Of a stretch of 64,000 bases of DNA, positions 56,459-63,936 are shown piece by piece. The stretch is from Flavobacterium pisciphilum. Lineage in GTDB: Bacteria > Bacteroidota > Bacteroidia > Flavobacteriales > Flavobacteriaceae. The first letter of the stretch is position 1; each line of letters opens with the position of its first letter. The notes under the pieces were generated by a model. The model saw only the letters and a program-made list of their open reading frames with translations. It made no database searches and had not been told where the DNA came from. The stretch spans positions 2,976,001 through 3,040,000 of the forward strand of contig NZ_JAJJMO010000001.1 of the NCBI RefSeq assembly GCF_020905345.1, in the 5' to 3' direction. A program made the translations under genes and the position numbers.

Positions 56459-58204
56459 ATGGCTAAAAAATCAAAATTAGAGTTGATGATGGAGCTTGGC
56501 GATAAGATGTTTAATAACAAATTATCTCAGGTTCAGGCAAAGCTTTCTAGTGCCACAGAAAAAATGGAAGGCAAGTTAAAAAGTTTTAACATGTCACAAA
56601 TTAAAATTTTTTCCAATATTGGCGAAGCGTTTGACCCGGTTAAGATAAATCAAATGTCTGAACTATTCGACAAGGTTTCCGAATCATTAGACTTTACTAA
56701 AGAGATCAATAATACTAAGACAGCTTTACAGCAAATGGATGTGAGCAATTTAGAGGAAGTGAATAAAAAAGTACATCAAATTAGTAAGGTTTATGGTGAG
56801 GACAGCTTAGAAATTGCAAAATCTGCCAATGCAATGACCAAACAGCTTGGAGGAACTTTTGAAAGCAATTTAGCCATACTTGAAGCCGGTTATCAAAAAG
56901 GTGCAAATCTTAATGGAGATATGCTTGACCAATTTAAGGAATACAGCCCGCAAATTCGAGAGCTTGGTTTAGATGCGTCACAAATGTTAGCCATCATGTC
57001 TAATGCAGGAAAACAGGGCATATTTTCAGATAAGGCAATTGATTCTATTAAGGAGGCTAATTTATCGCTTAAAGAAATGGGACCCACTCAGGTCGATGCT
57101 TTAAAAGGTATCGGATTAAGTGTAAAAGATTTAGCCGGAAAAACTTCATTTGAGGCCGTTCAAATGATTTCTAAAGCTATGGAAGGAGCAACAGCTCAGG
57201 CAAAGCAATTAGCTTTAACAGATATTTTTAAAGGGGCTGGTGAAGATGCGGGAATGAGTTTTATTTTAGGGTTGGGAACTATGGAACTTGACCCTAACAA
57301 AATAGAATCGTTTAAACAAGCTGATGAAGGTTTAAAAACATGGATAGCTAATTTACAAACTTCAATAGCTGATGGAGTGGGTGCATGGATGCCGGCAATT
57401 GAAGCATTTGGTTCAGGTGCAAGCACTATAAACGAAATTACAGGATTATTTGGCGGTATGTATGACATTATGAAATCGCTTGGATGGACAACCAAAATTG
57501 CTACTGCAGCCCAATGGCTTTGGAACATTGCATTAAATGCCAATCCAGTAAGTTTAATTGTTATCGGAATCGCTGCTTTAATTGGAATTATTGTTCTCGC
57601 TATAAATAAATGGGACGAATGGGGAGCGGCGTTAATGTTATTTTTGGGGCCAATTGGAATGGTCGTAGGTGCTTTTAAATCAGTTTATGATCATTGGGAA
57701 AGCATTAAAAAGGCTTTCGAAACTGATGGAATTATAGGAGGCTTAAAAAGAATAGGACTTGTTTTATTAGATGCTTTATTGAAGCCATTACAACAAATTT
57801 TGGAATTAGCTGCAAAAATAGATCCGACTGGTTTAGCTCAAAAAGGCCTTGATAAAATCAAACAATTTAGAGAGTTAAACAATCTAGTTACACCAGGAGA
57901 AAAAGCTGCTAGAACAGCTACAAAATCAGCAACAGAAAACAAACCACAAAGCCCGTTATTAAAACCGCCGGTTATTGATGGCAAGCTAGCTCCCGATGGC
58001 AAAAAGAAAAAACAAGGCGATGATTTAAACAGAGTTGCCGGTTCTGCTAATCAAATACGTAAAATAGATATCCGTATTGACTCATTCAATAAAGGCGGAA
58101 TAAATGTGGCTCAAAGTGCTTATGAAGGTATGACCAAAGATGATGTCGAAGCGTGGTTTAAAGAAATGATGAGACGTGTAATGATTAACGCTGAAACAGC
58201 TTAG
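56459..58204 (+). CDS. Tail tape measure protein
   Basis: The 581-residue protein starts with a coiled-coil region, has the phage tail tape measure core (AKSANAMTKQLGGTFESNLAIL..., GKQGIFSDKAIDSIKEA, DIFKGAGEDAG, residues about 100-290) and two to three hydrophobic helices (about 360-410). It sets tail length and passes into the membrane at infection. It is on the plus strand, about 10 kb from the chaperone that should act on it. Confidence 0.87.
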   Translation: MAKKSKLELMMELGDKMFNNKLSQVQAKLSSATEKMEGKLKSFNMSQIKIFSNIGEAFDPVKINQMSELFDKVSESLDFTKEINNTKTALQQMDVSNLEEVNKKVHQISKVYGEDSLEIAKSANAMTKQLGGTFESNLAILEAGYQKGANLNGDMLDQFKEYSPQIRELGLDASQMLAIMSNAGKQGIFSDKAIDSIKEANLSLKEMGPTQVDALKGIGLSVKDLAGKTSFEAVQMISKAMEGATAQAKQLALTDIFKGAGEDAGMSFILGLGTMELDPNKIESFKQADEGLKTWIANLQTSIADGVGAWMPAIEAFGSGASTINEITGLFGGMYDIMKSLGWTTKIATAAQWLWNIALNANPVSLIVIGIAALIGIIVLAINKWDEWGAALMLFLGPIGMVVGAFKSVYDHWESIKKAFETDGIIGGLKRIGLVLLDALLKPLQQILELAAKIDPTGLAQKGLDKIKQFRELNNLVTPGEKAARTATKSATENKPQSPLLKPPVIDGKLAPDGKKKKQGDDLNRVAGSANQIRKIDIRIDSFNKGGINVAQSAYEGMTKDDVEAWFKEMMRRVMINAETA

Positions 58205-58205
58205 T

Positions 58206-58715
58206 ATGCAGGATTTTATAGTTAAACTTAACAGATTATCAAAGCTCTACAAAAGATTCCCTGAAATGGCCGCTATTGAAGCGGTCAATTTCAGTAAGGA
58301 AAGATTTGTTCGTAAAAATTGGGTTGATAAAAGTGTTAGTCGTTGGAAACCTCGAAAACCATCACCTGAATGGCATACCGATGCACAAAAAAAAGCTGCT
58401 GCACGTGGTTCATTAATGGTAAAGTCTGGACGTTTGAAACGTTCGATTAGAAAAATAAAGGTGACCAGGAATAGTGTAACAATTGGTACTGATGTTCCTT
58501 ATGCTGAAGTACATAATGAAGGTGCGGTTATTAACCAGACAATCACAGTAAAAACGCATAGCAGAAAGCGCAAAGGACGTACTGAAACGGTAAAAGCACA
58601 CAGAAGAAAAAGAAAAATGACAATACCGGAAAGGCGTTTTATCGGTGAGTCCGCATTGCTTTTAAGAAGAATTGAGAGATTAGTCCAAAAGGAAATAAAT
58701 GAAATTTTAAAATAG
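58206..58715 (+). CDS. Mu gpG-like virion morphogenesis protein
   Basis: The 169-residue basic protein has MVKSGRLKRSI, TIGTDVPYAEVHNEG and the C-terminal IPERRFIGES, the classical pattern of the phage virion morphogenesis (Mu gpG, tail completion) family. It is two bases from the tape measure stop. Confidence 0.85.
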   Translation: MQDFIVKLNRLSKLYKRFPEMAAIEAVNFSKERFVRKNWVDKSVSRWKPRKPSPEWHTDAQKKAAARGSLMVKSGRLKRSIRKIKVTRNSVTIGTDVPYAEVHNEGAVINQTITVKTHSRKRKGRTETVKAHRRKRKMTIPERRFIGESALLLRRIERLVQKEINEILK

Positions 58716-58732
58716 TTTAAACCCCGTTTAAA
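58716..58732. promoter_or_regulatory. TTTAAA-N5-TTTAAA site
   Basis: TTTAAACCCCGTTTAAA ends one base before the ATG of the next gene. A further TTTTAA box lies 11 bases upstream (58705), giving a near-triple array. Confidence 0.45.
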
Positions 58733-58733
58733 T

Positions 58734-59249
58734 ATGAATACATTCTATAAAAAAACAATTGAAACTTTTGAAAAGGTAGAAAACAAACAAAAGTTTCTTG
58801 ATAAAAACATCAGTCCGGTACAGTATATTGATCTGTATGCCGGTCAGGAACAATTTGAAGAAAATTTCGAGCTTTTTTCACAGCCTGCAATATTGGTGGA
58901 TTGGGATGTCGATTACCAAACACAGCCCCCAACAGCAACAATTACCTTCTATTGTTGCTATGAGCAATTGCGTGATACTTCAAACATTTCACTAAATAGA
59001 GAGCTTGGTTTAAAGTTCCTGGACTACGTGGCAATCATCGATAGCATAGCCGGAACTATCGAAAGCGAAGAAACCGGAAAACCTGAAATTGTTTCTGAAG
59101 GTTTTCATAAAATGGATAGCATTGTAGATATCTACTTATTGACTTATGAATGTAGTTTTAAGGGAAGAAAAAACCCGCTTGATAAATACCAAGCGGGTGA
59201 TTATGATAAAATAGATTTAAACGGAAATCTAAAGTATGAGTTTGATTAG
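58734..59249 (+). CDS. Phage protein of unknown function (Mu gp37 position)
   Basis: The 171-residue protein has YIDLYAGQEQFEENFELFSQPAIL and beta strands in the middle (PTATITFYCCYEQLRD). It lies at the end of the plus-strand module after gpG, where Mu has gp37, but the family is not confirmed. A minus-strand terminator hairpin lies inside its 3' end, and the next gene converges with a one-base gap. Confidence 0.6.
   Translation: MNTFYKKTIETFEKVENKQKFLDKNISPVQYIDLYAGQEQFEENFELFSQPAILVDWDVDYQTQPPTATITFYCCYEQLRDTSNISLNRELGLKFLDYVAIIDSIAGTIESEETGKPEIVSEGFHKMDSIVDIYLLTYECSFKGRKNPLDKYQAGDYDKIDLNGNLKYEFD
59173..59198 (-). terminator. Minus-strand terminator inside the last plus-strand gene
   Basis: A perfect 9-bp stem ACCCGCTTG / CAAGCGGGT with an 8-base loop is followed on the minus strand by six T residues. 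It would end the convergent gene at 59251 while lying in coding sequence of the plus-strand gene. Confidence 0.7.
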
Positions 59250-59250
59250 A

Positions 59251-59838
59251 TCAACTTTTTATAGCTTCTTTTGCAATATTAAAATCTTTTATAAAATCAG
59301 TTGTGTTGTCATTGTATTTTGTGTTTGATATTACAATAGAAGCTTTTCCATTAGGATTAACCGTGAACACTGCAAAATCTTGTTTATAATTCTTTGTGGC
59401 TTTATTTGACGGTGTTTCATTTGTTGAAAAATTGGTATCGTACAAATAAACAAATAATGTTGCAACATCATTAAAATCTCCGTTTATTTCGATTGATTTA
59501 ACTACCTCCAAACCATAAGCCTTAAAAGTATTATATTTTACTTTAAGCGGCTCTCTGTGTGTTGGATTGGTGTAAACTTCAAACTGAAATCCGTTTCCAC
59601 TTGGTGCACTTTGTTTTGGATTCATTTTTAAATTATCCGTTACTAATTTACGAATATTATTAAGCGAAATATTCAACTCATAATAGGTGTTTTGTAATGG
59701 CAAATACTCGTTATAAAAAGGCAATTTATTGGGGAAATCTACACTAATTGGCTGTTGAACATCATAATCCCAATCTGGACGGTTTTGGGCTATTAAAAGT
59801 GTGGGTAATAAAAGTAATGTAAGTAGTAATTTTTTCAT
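59251..59838 (-). CDS. Exported protein of unknown function
   Basis: The 195-residue protein has a clear signal peptide (MKKLLLTLLLLPTLLIAQ) and a beta-rich body with DFAVFTVNPNGKASIVISN. No family is recognised. It lies between the late and early modules, two bases after a tiny membrane protein gene, and looks like an accessory gene that may change the lysogen surface. Confidence 0.65.
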   Translation of the reverse strand: MKKLLLTLLLLPTLLIAQNRPDWDYDVQQPISVDFPNKLPFYNEYLPLQNTYYELNISLNNIRKLVTDNLKMNPKQSAPSGNGFQFEVYTNPTHREPLKVKYNTFKAYGLEVVKSIEINGDFNDVATLFVYLYDTNFSTNETPSNKATKNYKQDFAVFTVNPNGKASIVISNTKYNDNTTDFIKDFNIAKEAIKS

Positions 59839-59840
59839 TT

Positions 59841-59987
59841 TTATAGTGCTAAATGTTGTAAATTCTTATCAAATATAAGAAATAATACTAAAACGAAAAT
59901 CATGCCACATAGAAAACCAAAAAACAATCCCTTTAAAAAGGATTGTTCTTTTTCTGCTTCAATTAAAATCTTTGTTATTTGTTCCAT
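59841..59987 (-). CDS. 48-residue membrane micro-protein
   Basis: The frame starts MEQITKILIEAEKEQS, then has one strong membrane helix (GLFFGFLCGMIFVLVLFLIF) and ends KNLQHLAL. The stop is two bases from the ATG of the exported protein gene, which supports expression as an operon. Confidence 0.6.
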   Translation of the reverse strand: MEQITKILIEAEKEQSFLKGLFFGFLCGMIFVLVLFLIFDKNLQHLAL

Positions 59988-60068
59988 TGTGTAAATTTAT
60001 TTGAACTATTAGTAATTTAATTACGGTTTTCAGTAATACCGTTTATTTATTATACTTTTTTGAAGATG

Positions 60069-60497
60069 TTAATACTCATCGTTATATCTTTTTTGATTAA
60101 TCCATGTTACCATGTGCGCTTTTGATTGTCCTGTTTTCTTTAAATCTTCATTGTAATTTTTTAGCGACGTAAAGCATTTTATTTTACTCACTAAATCAAG
60201 TTTTTCAAAAGCTTTTTGTGATAACTCTTTTTTCCTTTTGAGTTCGTATTTTTCCCAAAAAGCGTCAAAAGAATAATCTTCAAGCTTCAGCTCAATAGTT
60301 ACTATTTTTCTAAACTTAGACCATTGTTCTATCATTTCTACATTTTCAGGAAATGTCTGTTTTCGAAGCAAATTGATAAAACTGGAACCTTTTAAATTGA
60401 TAAAACAGTGCAGGATTTTATCCGATTTTCTATACTGAAATATCCATTTTTCCTTCGTTTCAATAAACGTAACTTCATATGTTATAAATTCTTCCAT
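60069..60497 (-). CDS. Early-region phage protein of unknown function
   Basis: The 142-residue basic soluble protein has an N-terminal beta part (EVTFIETKEKWIFQYRKS) and a Lys-rich helical C-terminal half. No motif is recognised. Confidence 0.55.
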   Translation of the reverse strand: MEEFITYEVTFIETKEKWIFQYRKSDKILHCFINLKGSSFINLLRKQTFPENVEMIEQWSKFRKIVTIELKLEDYSFDAFWEKYELKRKKELSQKAFEKLDLVSKIKCFTSLKNYNEDLKKTGQSKAHMVTWINQKRYNDEY

Positions 60498-60503
60498 TTT
60501 CTC

Positions 60504-60644
60504 TTATTTTAATAAGTACTTAACTGGTTTTGTGTGTATGAAATTCTTTGATATTTCGAGAGCTTCTCTTTTTAATCTTGCCTCATATTCAAAAATCGAT
60601 TCTGTTTTATTGAGGCCTTTTTTAGGTATTGTTTTGGTATGCAT
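60504..60644 (-). CDS. 46-residue phage micro-protein
   Basis: The frame starts MHTKTIPKKGLNKTE and ends KPVKYLLK. Its ATG overlaps the stop of the preceding 34-residue ORF in TAATG, strong support for translation. It is basic and helical; the function is unknown. Confidence 0.5.
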   Translation of the reverse strand: MHTKTIPKKGLNKTESIFEYEARLKREALEISKNFIHTKPVKYLLK

Positions 60645-60748
60645 TAGGCAAGTTTTTGATTTAAAACATCAATTGTTTTTTGAATTTGTCGCCTAATATA
60701 AACATCCTCAACACCCTTTATTTCCTGTATTAATAAGAGCTCTAACAT
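60644..60748 (-). CDS. 34-residue phage micro-protein
   Basis: The frame reads MLELLLIQEIKGVEDVYIRR and ends with a predicted helix (TIDVLNQKLA). It starts 12 bases after the 71-residue gene stop and is coupled by TAATG to the next ORF. Confidence 0.5.
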   Translation of the reverse strand: MLELLLIQEIKGVEDVYIRRQIQKTIDVLNQKLA

Positions 60749-60760
60749 ATCAGCTTCATG

Positions 60761-60976
60761 TTATTTAAACGATATTTTTACCTTTGTTTTCGTATTAAGT
60801 AAGTCGGTTTTAAGCTTTAACTTACTAAACTTGCTTTCCAATATTGTTACAACATCCAAGGCTATTGATAAAGTTGATTTTTCCCGTCTTGTGTGAGCCT
60901 TTGAATTATAAATAGGCTGTAATGTTGCTGTGATGATTGTTATTGCTTCGTGTGATAATCTTAAATCTACTTTCAT
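60761..60976 (-). CDS. Small phage protein
   Basis: The 71-residue protein starts MKVDLRLSHEAITIITATLQ at ATG 60976, two bases before the stop of the DUF3850 gene; the longer frame to 61009 would overlap it. It is helical. The family is unknown. Confidence 0.6.
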   Translation of the reverse strand: MKVDLRLSHEAITIITATLQPIYNSKAHTRREKSTLSIALDVVTILESKFSKLKLKTDLLNTKTKVKISFK

Positions 60977-60977
60977 A

Positions 60978-61223
60978 TTATAAAGGTTTTGACATTTGTA
61001 ATACCACATATTGAGGGTCTAATCCTTCAATGTTTTTAACAATGAAATCTACTTTTCGGATAACCTGACAACCGGTATATTTTTTGGTTTTAGGGTCATA
61101 TTCATTAAGAATAAGAATGTCGTATTCCTGATAATTCCGATCATTTTTTCGGACTTCTACTTTCTTTAATCCCAACAGTACATTTTTGTAGTGTTCAGGA
61201 TGAATTTTTAATTCATGTTCCAT
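60978..61223 (-). CDS. DUF3850 (ASCH-like) domain protein
   Basis: The 81-residue protein matches the DUF3850 pattern: HELKIHPEHYKNVLLGLKKVEVRKNDR, then EYDILILNEYDPKTKKYTG and GLDPQYVVL. ASCH-like folds are thought to bind RNA or nucleic acid. Such genes are common in phages. Confidence 0.82.
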   Translation of the reverse strand: MEHELKIHPEHYKNVLLGLKKVEVRKNDRNYQEYDILILNEYDPKTKKYTGCQVIRKVDFIVKNIEGLDPQYVVLQMSKPL

Positions 61224-61454
61224 TTAAAAAAGGGTTAATTGTTCGTTTTCTGATTTATTTTCGTGTAATTCTCTTAGCTCTTTCCTAGCATTAATGCCTA
61301 AATAAGTATCGAAGGTTCTTTTGCTAATATGAAATTCATGTTCAATATGCTTATAGAAAATTTCTTTGAAAAACAGACCTTGTTTGCGGTGATGCAAAAC
61401 AATGGTCTGAACTTTCAAAACTTTTGTTAAAAAATTTTCTCTGTTATAAGCCAT
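61224..61454 (-). CDS. Small early protein with possible HTH
   Basis: The 76-residue basic protein has HISKRTFDTYLGINARKEL, which could be a DNA-binding helix-turn-helix. It ends at the base before the DUF3850 ATG. A structured hairpin precedes it. A Mor-like activator role is possible from position only. Confidence 0.5.
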   Translation of the reverse strand: MAYNRENFLTKVLKVQTIVLHHRKQGLFFKEIFYKHIEHEFHISKRTFDTYLGINARKELRELHENKSENEQLTLF

Positions 61455-61468
61455 TTATATTATCTTTG

Positions 61469-61499
61469 GAGCCACACAACCGCCAAGTTGAATAGGCTC
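61469..61499 (-). promoter_or_regulatory. Leader hairpin with TTGGCG loop
   Basis: On the minus strand GAGCC and GGCTC form an outer stem, CAAC and GTTG an inner stem, with loop TTGGCG, ending about 15 bases before the ATG at 61454. The loop and distance resemble the element before the capsid gene. Confidence 0.35.
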
Positions 61500-61526
61500 T
61501 AGATAGAAATATTTAGGGCTTTTTTT

Positions 61527-61934
61527 TTAGTTTGTAGATGGTTTTGGAATACCTGTAGCATGATGCCACGCTTTTGTTCCGGTCTTTTCAGCACTACTTT
61601 CATAGTTTGCTTCTAATGCTCTAAACTGCTTTATCAATTCGTCTAATTCGTCATAATTATAAGCGTTAAGCGCTTTTTTATGAATTGATGAGTTATTCAT
61701 CCAATTATTAAACTTTGTCCAATTATCCGGTTCTTTTATGCCTGTTTTGGTAGCTAAGGTTAAAATCATACTTCGCTTGCGCTTCATTATCAATTCCATT
61801 TCTGCCGAAAGGGATTGTTCGCTTTCCAATTTTGGCGTTTCAGCAACACGTTTATTATTATTTAAATAGTTATCTACAGCACTATCAGAATCCGAAAACG
61901 TGTTGAATGTTCTGTTAAATTTCTTCCTTTCCAT
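61527..61934 (-). CDS. Early-region phage protein (GemA/gp16-like position)
   Basis: The 135-residue protein has a charged N-terminal half and a helical C-terminal part (IHKKALNAYNYDELDELIKQF, then KTGTKAWHHATGIP). The position between ATPase and small HTH genes and the C-terminal helices are reminiscent of GemA/gp16-type regulators of Mu-like phages, but this is a weak match. Confidence 0.5.
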   Translation of the reverse strand: MERKKFNRTFNTFSDSDSAVDNYLNNNKRVAETPKLESEQSLSAEMELIMKRKRSMILTLATKTGIKEPDNWTKFNNWMNNSSIHKKALNAYNYDELDELIKQFRALEANYESSAEKTGTKAWHHATGIPKPSTN

Positions 61935-61935
61935 A

Positions 61936-62559
61936 TTAAAAAAGTTTTTGTTGCACAGGTGTATTCTCTTTTTTATCCCAAATAACTAAGGTTTCATTTC
62001 CGCCATATCGGCTACGTGGATATGCTTTATATTTTGACACATACAATTTGATATCGCACATATACTCAATATCTCTAGCGGCTTTATTAGCGGGTTTATC
62101 CTTATTAGCCCAACTGGTTACAATGAATGATTTTCTAGGAAAGCTTTTAACAAGTAGCTTAAATTGTTTAGTTGTTAGTTCAGAATAATCCTGACTATCT
62201 ATAACAACAATTCTTGCAGAAGCTCTACGTTTTAACCTCGTTAAAAGTTCGTCAAAAGTGCCACCAGTCATAAACATAACTTTGCCTTTTACTTCTTCCA
62301 TTGAGTTACGGATAACGGCAGCTTGAAGTGATTTAGAATGACCCTGCTCATAAGAGAAATAATCTGCTTTTACATTGAACTTTAAGCATAATTCCTTAAT
62401 AAACTTGACCACAAGTTCTGTTTTCCCACCCCCTGAATCACCAGTAACCGACATTTTGAAATTCTTTTCGATCAAGCCGAAACTGTCTAGCCATTCGCCT
62501 TCTATGTCATAAACATCGAAGGACTTTTCTTGAAATTGTGTGATTCCGATTGCTTTCAT
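61936..62559 (-). CDS. RecA-like P-loop ATPase
   Basis: The 207-residue protein has the P-loop VTGDSGGGKTEL (about residues 31-42), a Walker B-like ARIVVIDSQDYSEL and a C-terminal VIWDKKEN. The layout resembles small RecA/DnaB-like ATPases and not clearly MuB. It may act in phage DNA replication or recombination. ATG 62559 is chosen over GTG 62589, which overlaps a stable hairpin. Confidence 0.75.
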   Translation of the reverse strand: MKAIGITQFQEKSFDVYDIEGEWLDSFGLIEKNFKMSVTGDSGGGKTELVVKFIKELCLKFNVKADYFSYEQGHSKSLQAAVIRNSMEEVKGKVMFMTGGTFDELLTRLKRRASARIVVIDSQDYSELTTKQFKLLVKSFPRKSFIVTSWANKDKPANKAARDIEYMCDIKLYVSKYKAYPRSRYGGNETLVIWDKKENTPVQQKLF

Positions 62560-62572
62560 TTTTACTAATTTT

Positions 62573-62617
62573 TCATTTTTCGCTCCCACTTACGACTCGA
62601 ACGTAAGCGTATGCCAT
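62573..62617 (-). other. 14-codon leader ORF with a stable hairpin
   Basis: The ORF MAYAYVRVVSGSEK ends 13 bases before the ATPase ATG. It spans an 8-bp hairpin (CGCTTACG / CGTAAGTG) with the 7-base loop TTCGAGT, the same as a tRNA T-loop. Confidence 0.35.
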
Positions 62618-62632
62618 TTGGGAATTTTAAAC

Positions 62633-62830
62633 TTAAGAGATAACAATTCTATCTAAATAAAACTCTCCTTTATTCTCTTTATCTAGTATTTCAAGATCTT
62701 CCATTTGCTTCATTATTTTGTTAGCTCTATTGTATCCTAACTTAAATTTTATCTGCAAAAGTGTAGTTCTAATTTTGCCGTTTTCCTTAGCAAATTTTAT
62801 AGCCTCATCTAGTAGTTCGTCATGTTCCAT
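62633..62830 (-). CDS. Stand-alone FtsK-gamma-like winged-helix protein
   Basis: The 65-residue protein has DELLDEAIKFAKENGKIRTT, then LLQIKFKLGYNRANKIMKQME, which is the FtsK gamma-domain pattern. In FtsK the gamma domain reads KOPS DNA sites and activates XerD. Here it stands alone in a phage early operon, so it may bind DNA or act on the host segregation machinery. Confidence 0.8.
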   Translation of the reverse strand: MEHDELLDEAIKFAKENGKIRTTLLQIKFKLGYNRANKIMKQMEDLEILDKENKGEFYLDRIVIS

Positions 62831-62831
62831 T

Positions 62832-63461
62832 TTATAAACTACTGATGTTTAAATCAATGTTTTGATATTTACCATTTTCATCTTTTAACCAAATTCTAAA
62901 GTAAGTTTTTGATGATGGCCTTCTGATTGCTTCACTAATGCAATCACAGGCTTTCGTAAAAAGTTCATTGCCTACCCTTACTTTGTATTTTGTGATTTTC
63001 AAAACTTGTTTTACATCTAATTGTCCGTTTCTTTGAGTTGAAAAAGCATCAGTTATCATGTCTTTTACAAATTCATTTTTACTTTCGATGTTCTCATTTA
63101 AAAACTGATCTAAATAATCCTTAGCAGCTAAAATGGTTAAGTCATCAAACTTGATTGGTTCAGAGTTAGATACTTCAATTTTGATACTTCTGTTAAAGTT
63201 GTACCAGGTGAAATTTCCTTTTGATTCCTTAGCTAATTCTTTAGATTTCATAAAGGCTTCAAAAGCTTCAGCTGATAACTCCTGTATCATCTTTTTGAAA
63301 TCTGACAATTGCTTGTTTAATGCCAAAGCTCCTTTGATTAACTTAGCTGATGAGCGTTCGAATAACTTTTCAGTTGGTGTAATTCGATTAAAAGGAATAA
63401 CGGTTCCTGATTCGTCAATCCATTTTAAATCCTTTGCTGTGTGTGTGATTTTATTCTCCAT
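62832..63461 (-). CDS. DUF3164 family protein
   Basis: The 209-residue protein matches the DUF3164 family of Mu-like phages (WIDESGTVIPFNRITPTEKL, WYNFNRSIKIEVS, CDCISEAIRRPSSKTYFRIW). It is an early gene of unknown job. It is one base from the FtsK-gamma-like gene. Confidence 0.85.
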   Translation of the reverse strand: MENKITHTAKDLKWIDESGTVIPFNRITPTEKLFERSSAKLIKGALALNKQLSDFKKMIQELSAEAFEAFMKSKELAKESKGNFTWYNFNRSIKIEVSNSEPIKFDDLTILAAKDYLDQFLNENIESKNEFVKDMITDAFSTQRNGQLDVKQVLKITKYKVRVGNELFTKACDCISEAIRRPSSKTYFRIWLKDENGKYQNIDLNISSL

Positions 63462-63473
63462 TTTCTTGATTTA

Positions 63474-63758
63474 TTAATAAAATTTATGTTCTCTAATATC
63501 TAAAGTGTCGCTTTCTATAGGTTGTAAATTGTCCGATTCTTTTACTAATTCTAAATCTTCCGGATTAACACCGTTAATGATTACATTTCCAAAATACACA
63601 TCTAAATAAGTCTTCTGCCTGTGGTTTTTTCCTGTAATGATCACTGGCATTCCTTTTGTGATTATTTCGCCTCCAACGTTTTTTATTTCGTTCAAAACTG
63701 TAGCTCGTTTGTTCTCGAAAAAGGCGTTAGATGATTTTTTAACAAAACTTTCTCTCAT
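63474..63758 (-). CDS. Small early phage protein
   Basis: The 94-residue protein has VPVIITGKNHRQKTYLDVYFG-like beta strands (read from 63640 on) and an acidic C-terminal tail. No family is recognised. Confidence 0.55.
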   Translation of the reverse strand: MRESFVKKSSNAFFENKRATVLNEIKNVGGEIITKGMPVIITGKNHRQKTYLDVYFGNVIINGVNPEDLELVKESDNLQPIESDTLDIREHKFY

Positions 63759-63762
63759 GGTC

Positions 63763-63936
63763 TTAAACTTTAATGTTAGGCATTTGGTTTTCTTCCAATT
63801 CTATAAGCTTTCTTACATAATAATCCCGCTTATGTTTTTTAGGTGCATACTCAAAATGATTTCCTTTTTCATTATCAAAAAGCCAGTCATTTAGTTCTTT
63901 AATTTGGTTTTCTAACCATTGTTTTGATACTGTCAT
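63763..63936 (-). CDS. Small early phage protein
   Basis: The frame from ATG 63936 (MTVSKQWLENQIKELN) gives 57 residues with YAPKKHKRDYYVRKL. An in-frame ATG at 63984 and an open frame to the window edge leave room for a longer form, so the start is uncertain. It lies four bases from the next gene. Confidence 0.5.
   Translation of the reverse strand: MTVSKQWLENQIKELNDWLFDNEKGNHFEYAPKKHKRDYYVRKLIELEENQMPNIKV

Noticed and set aside
62587..62609. Possible tRNA gene, because of the T-arm-like hairpin
   Set aside because: No matching acceptor 5' strand, D-arm or anticodon arm could be found in the 80 bases upstream on the minus strand.
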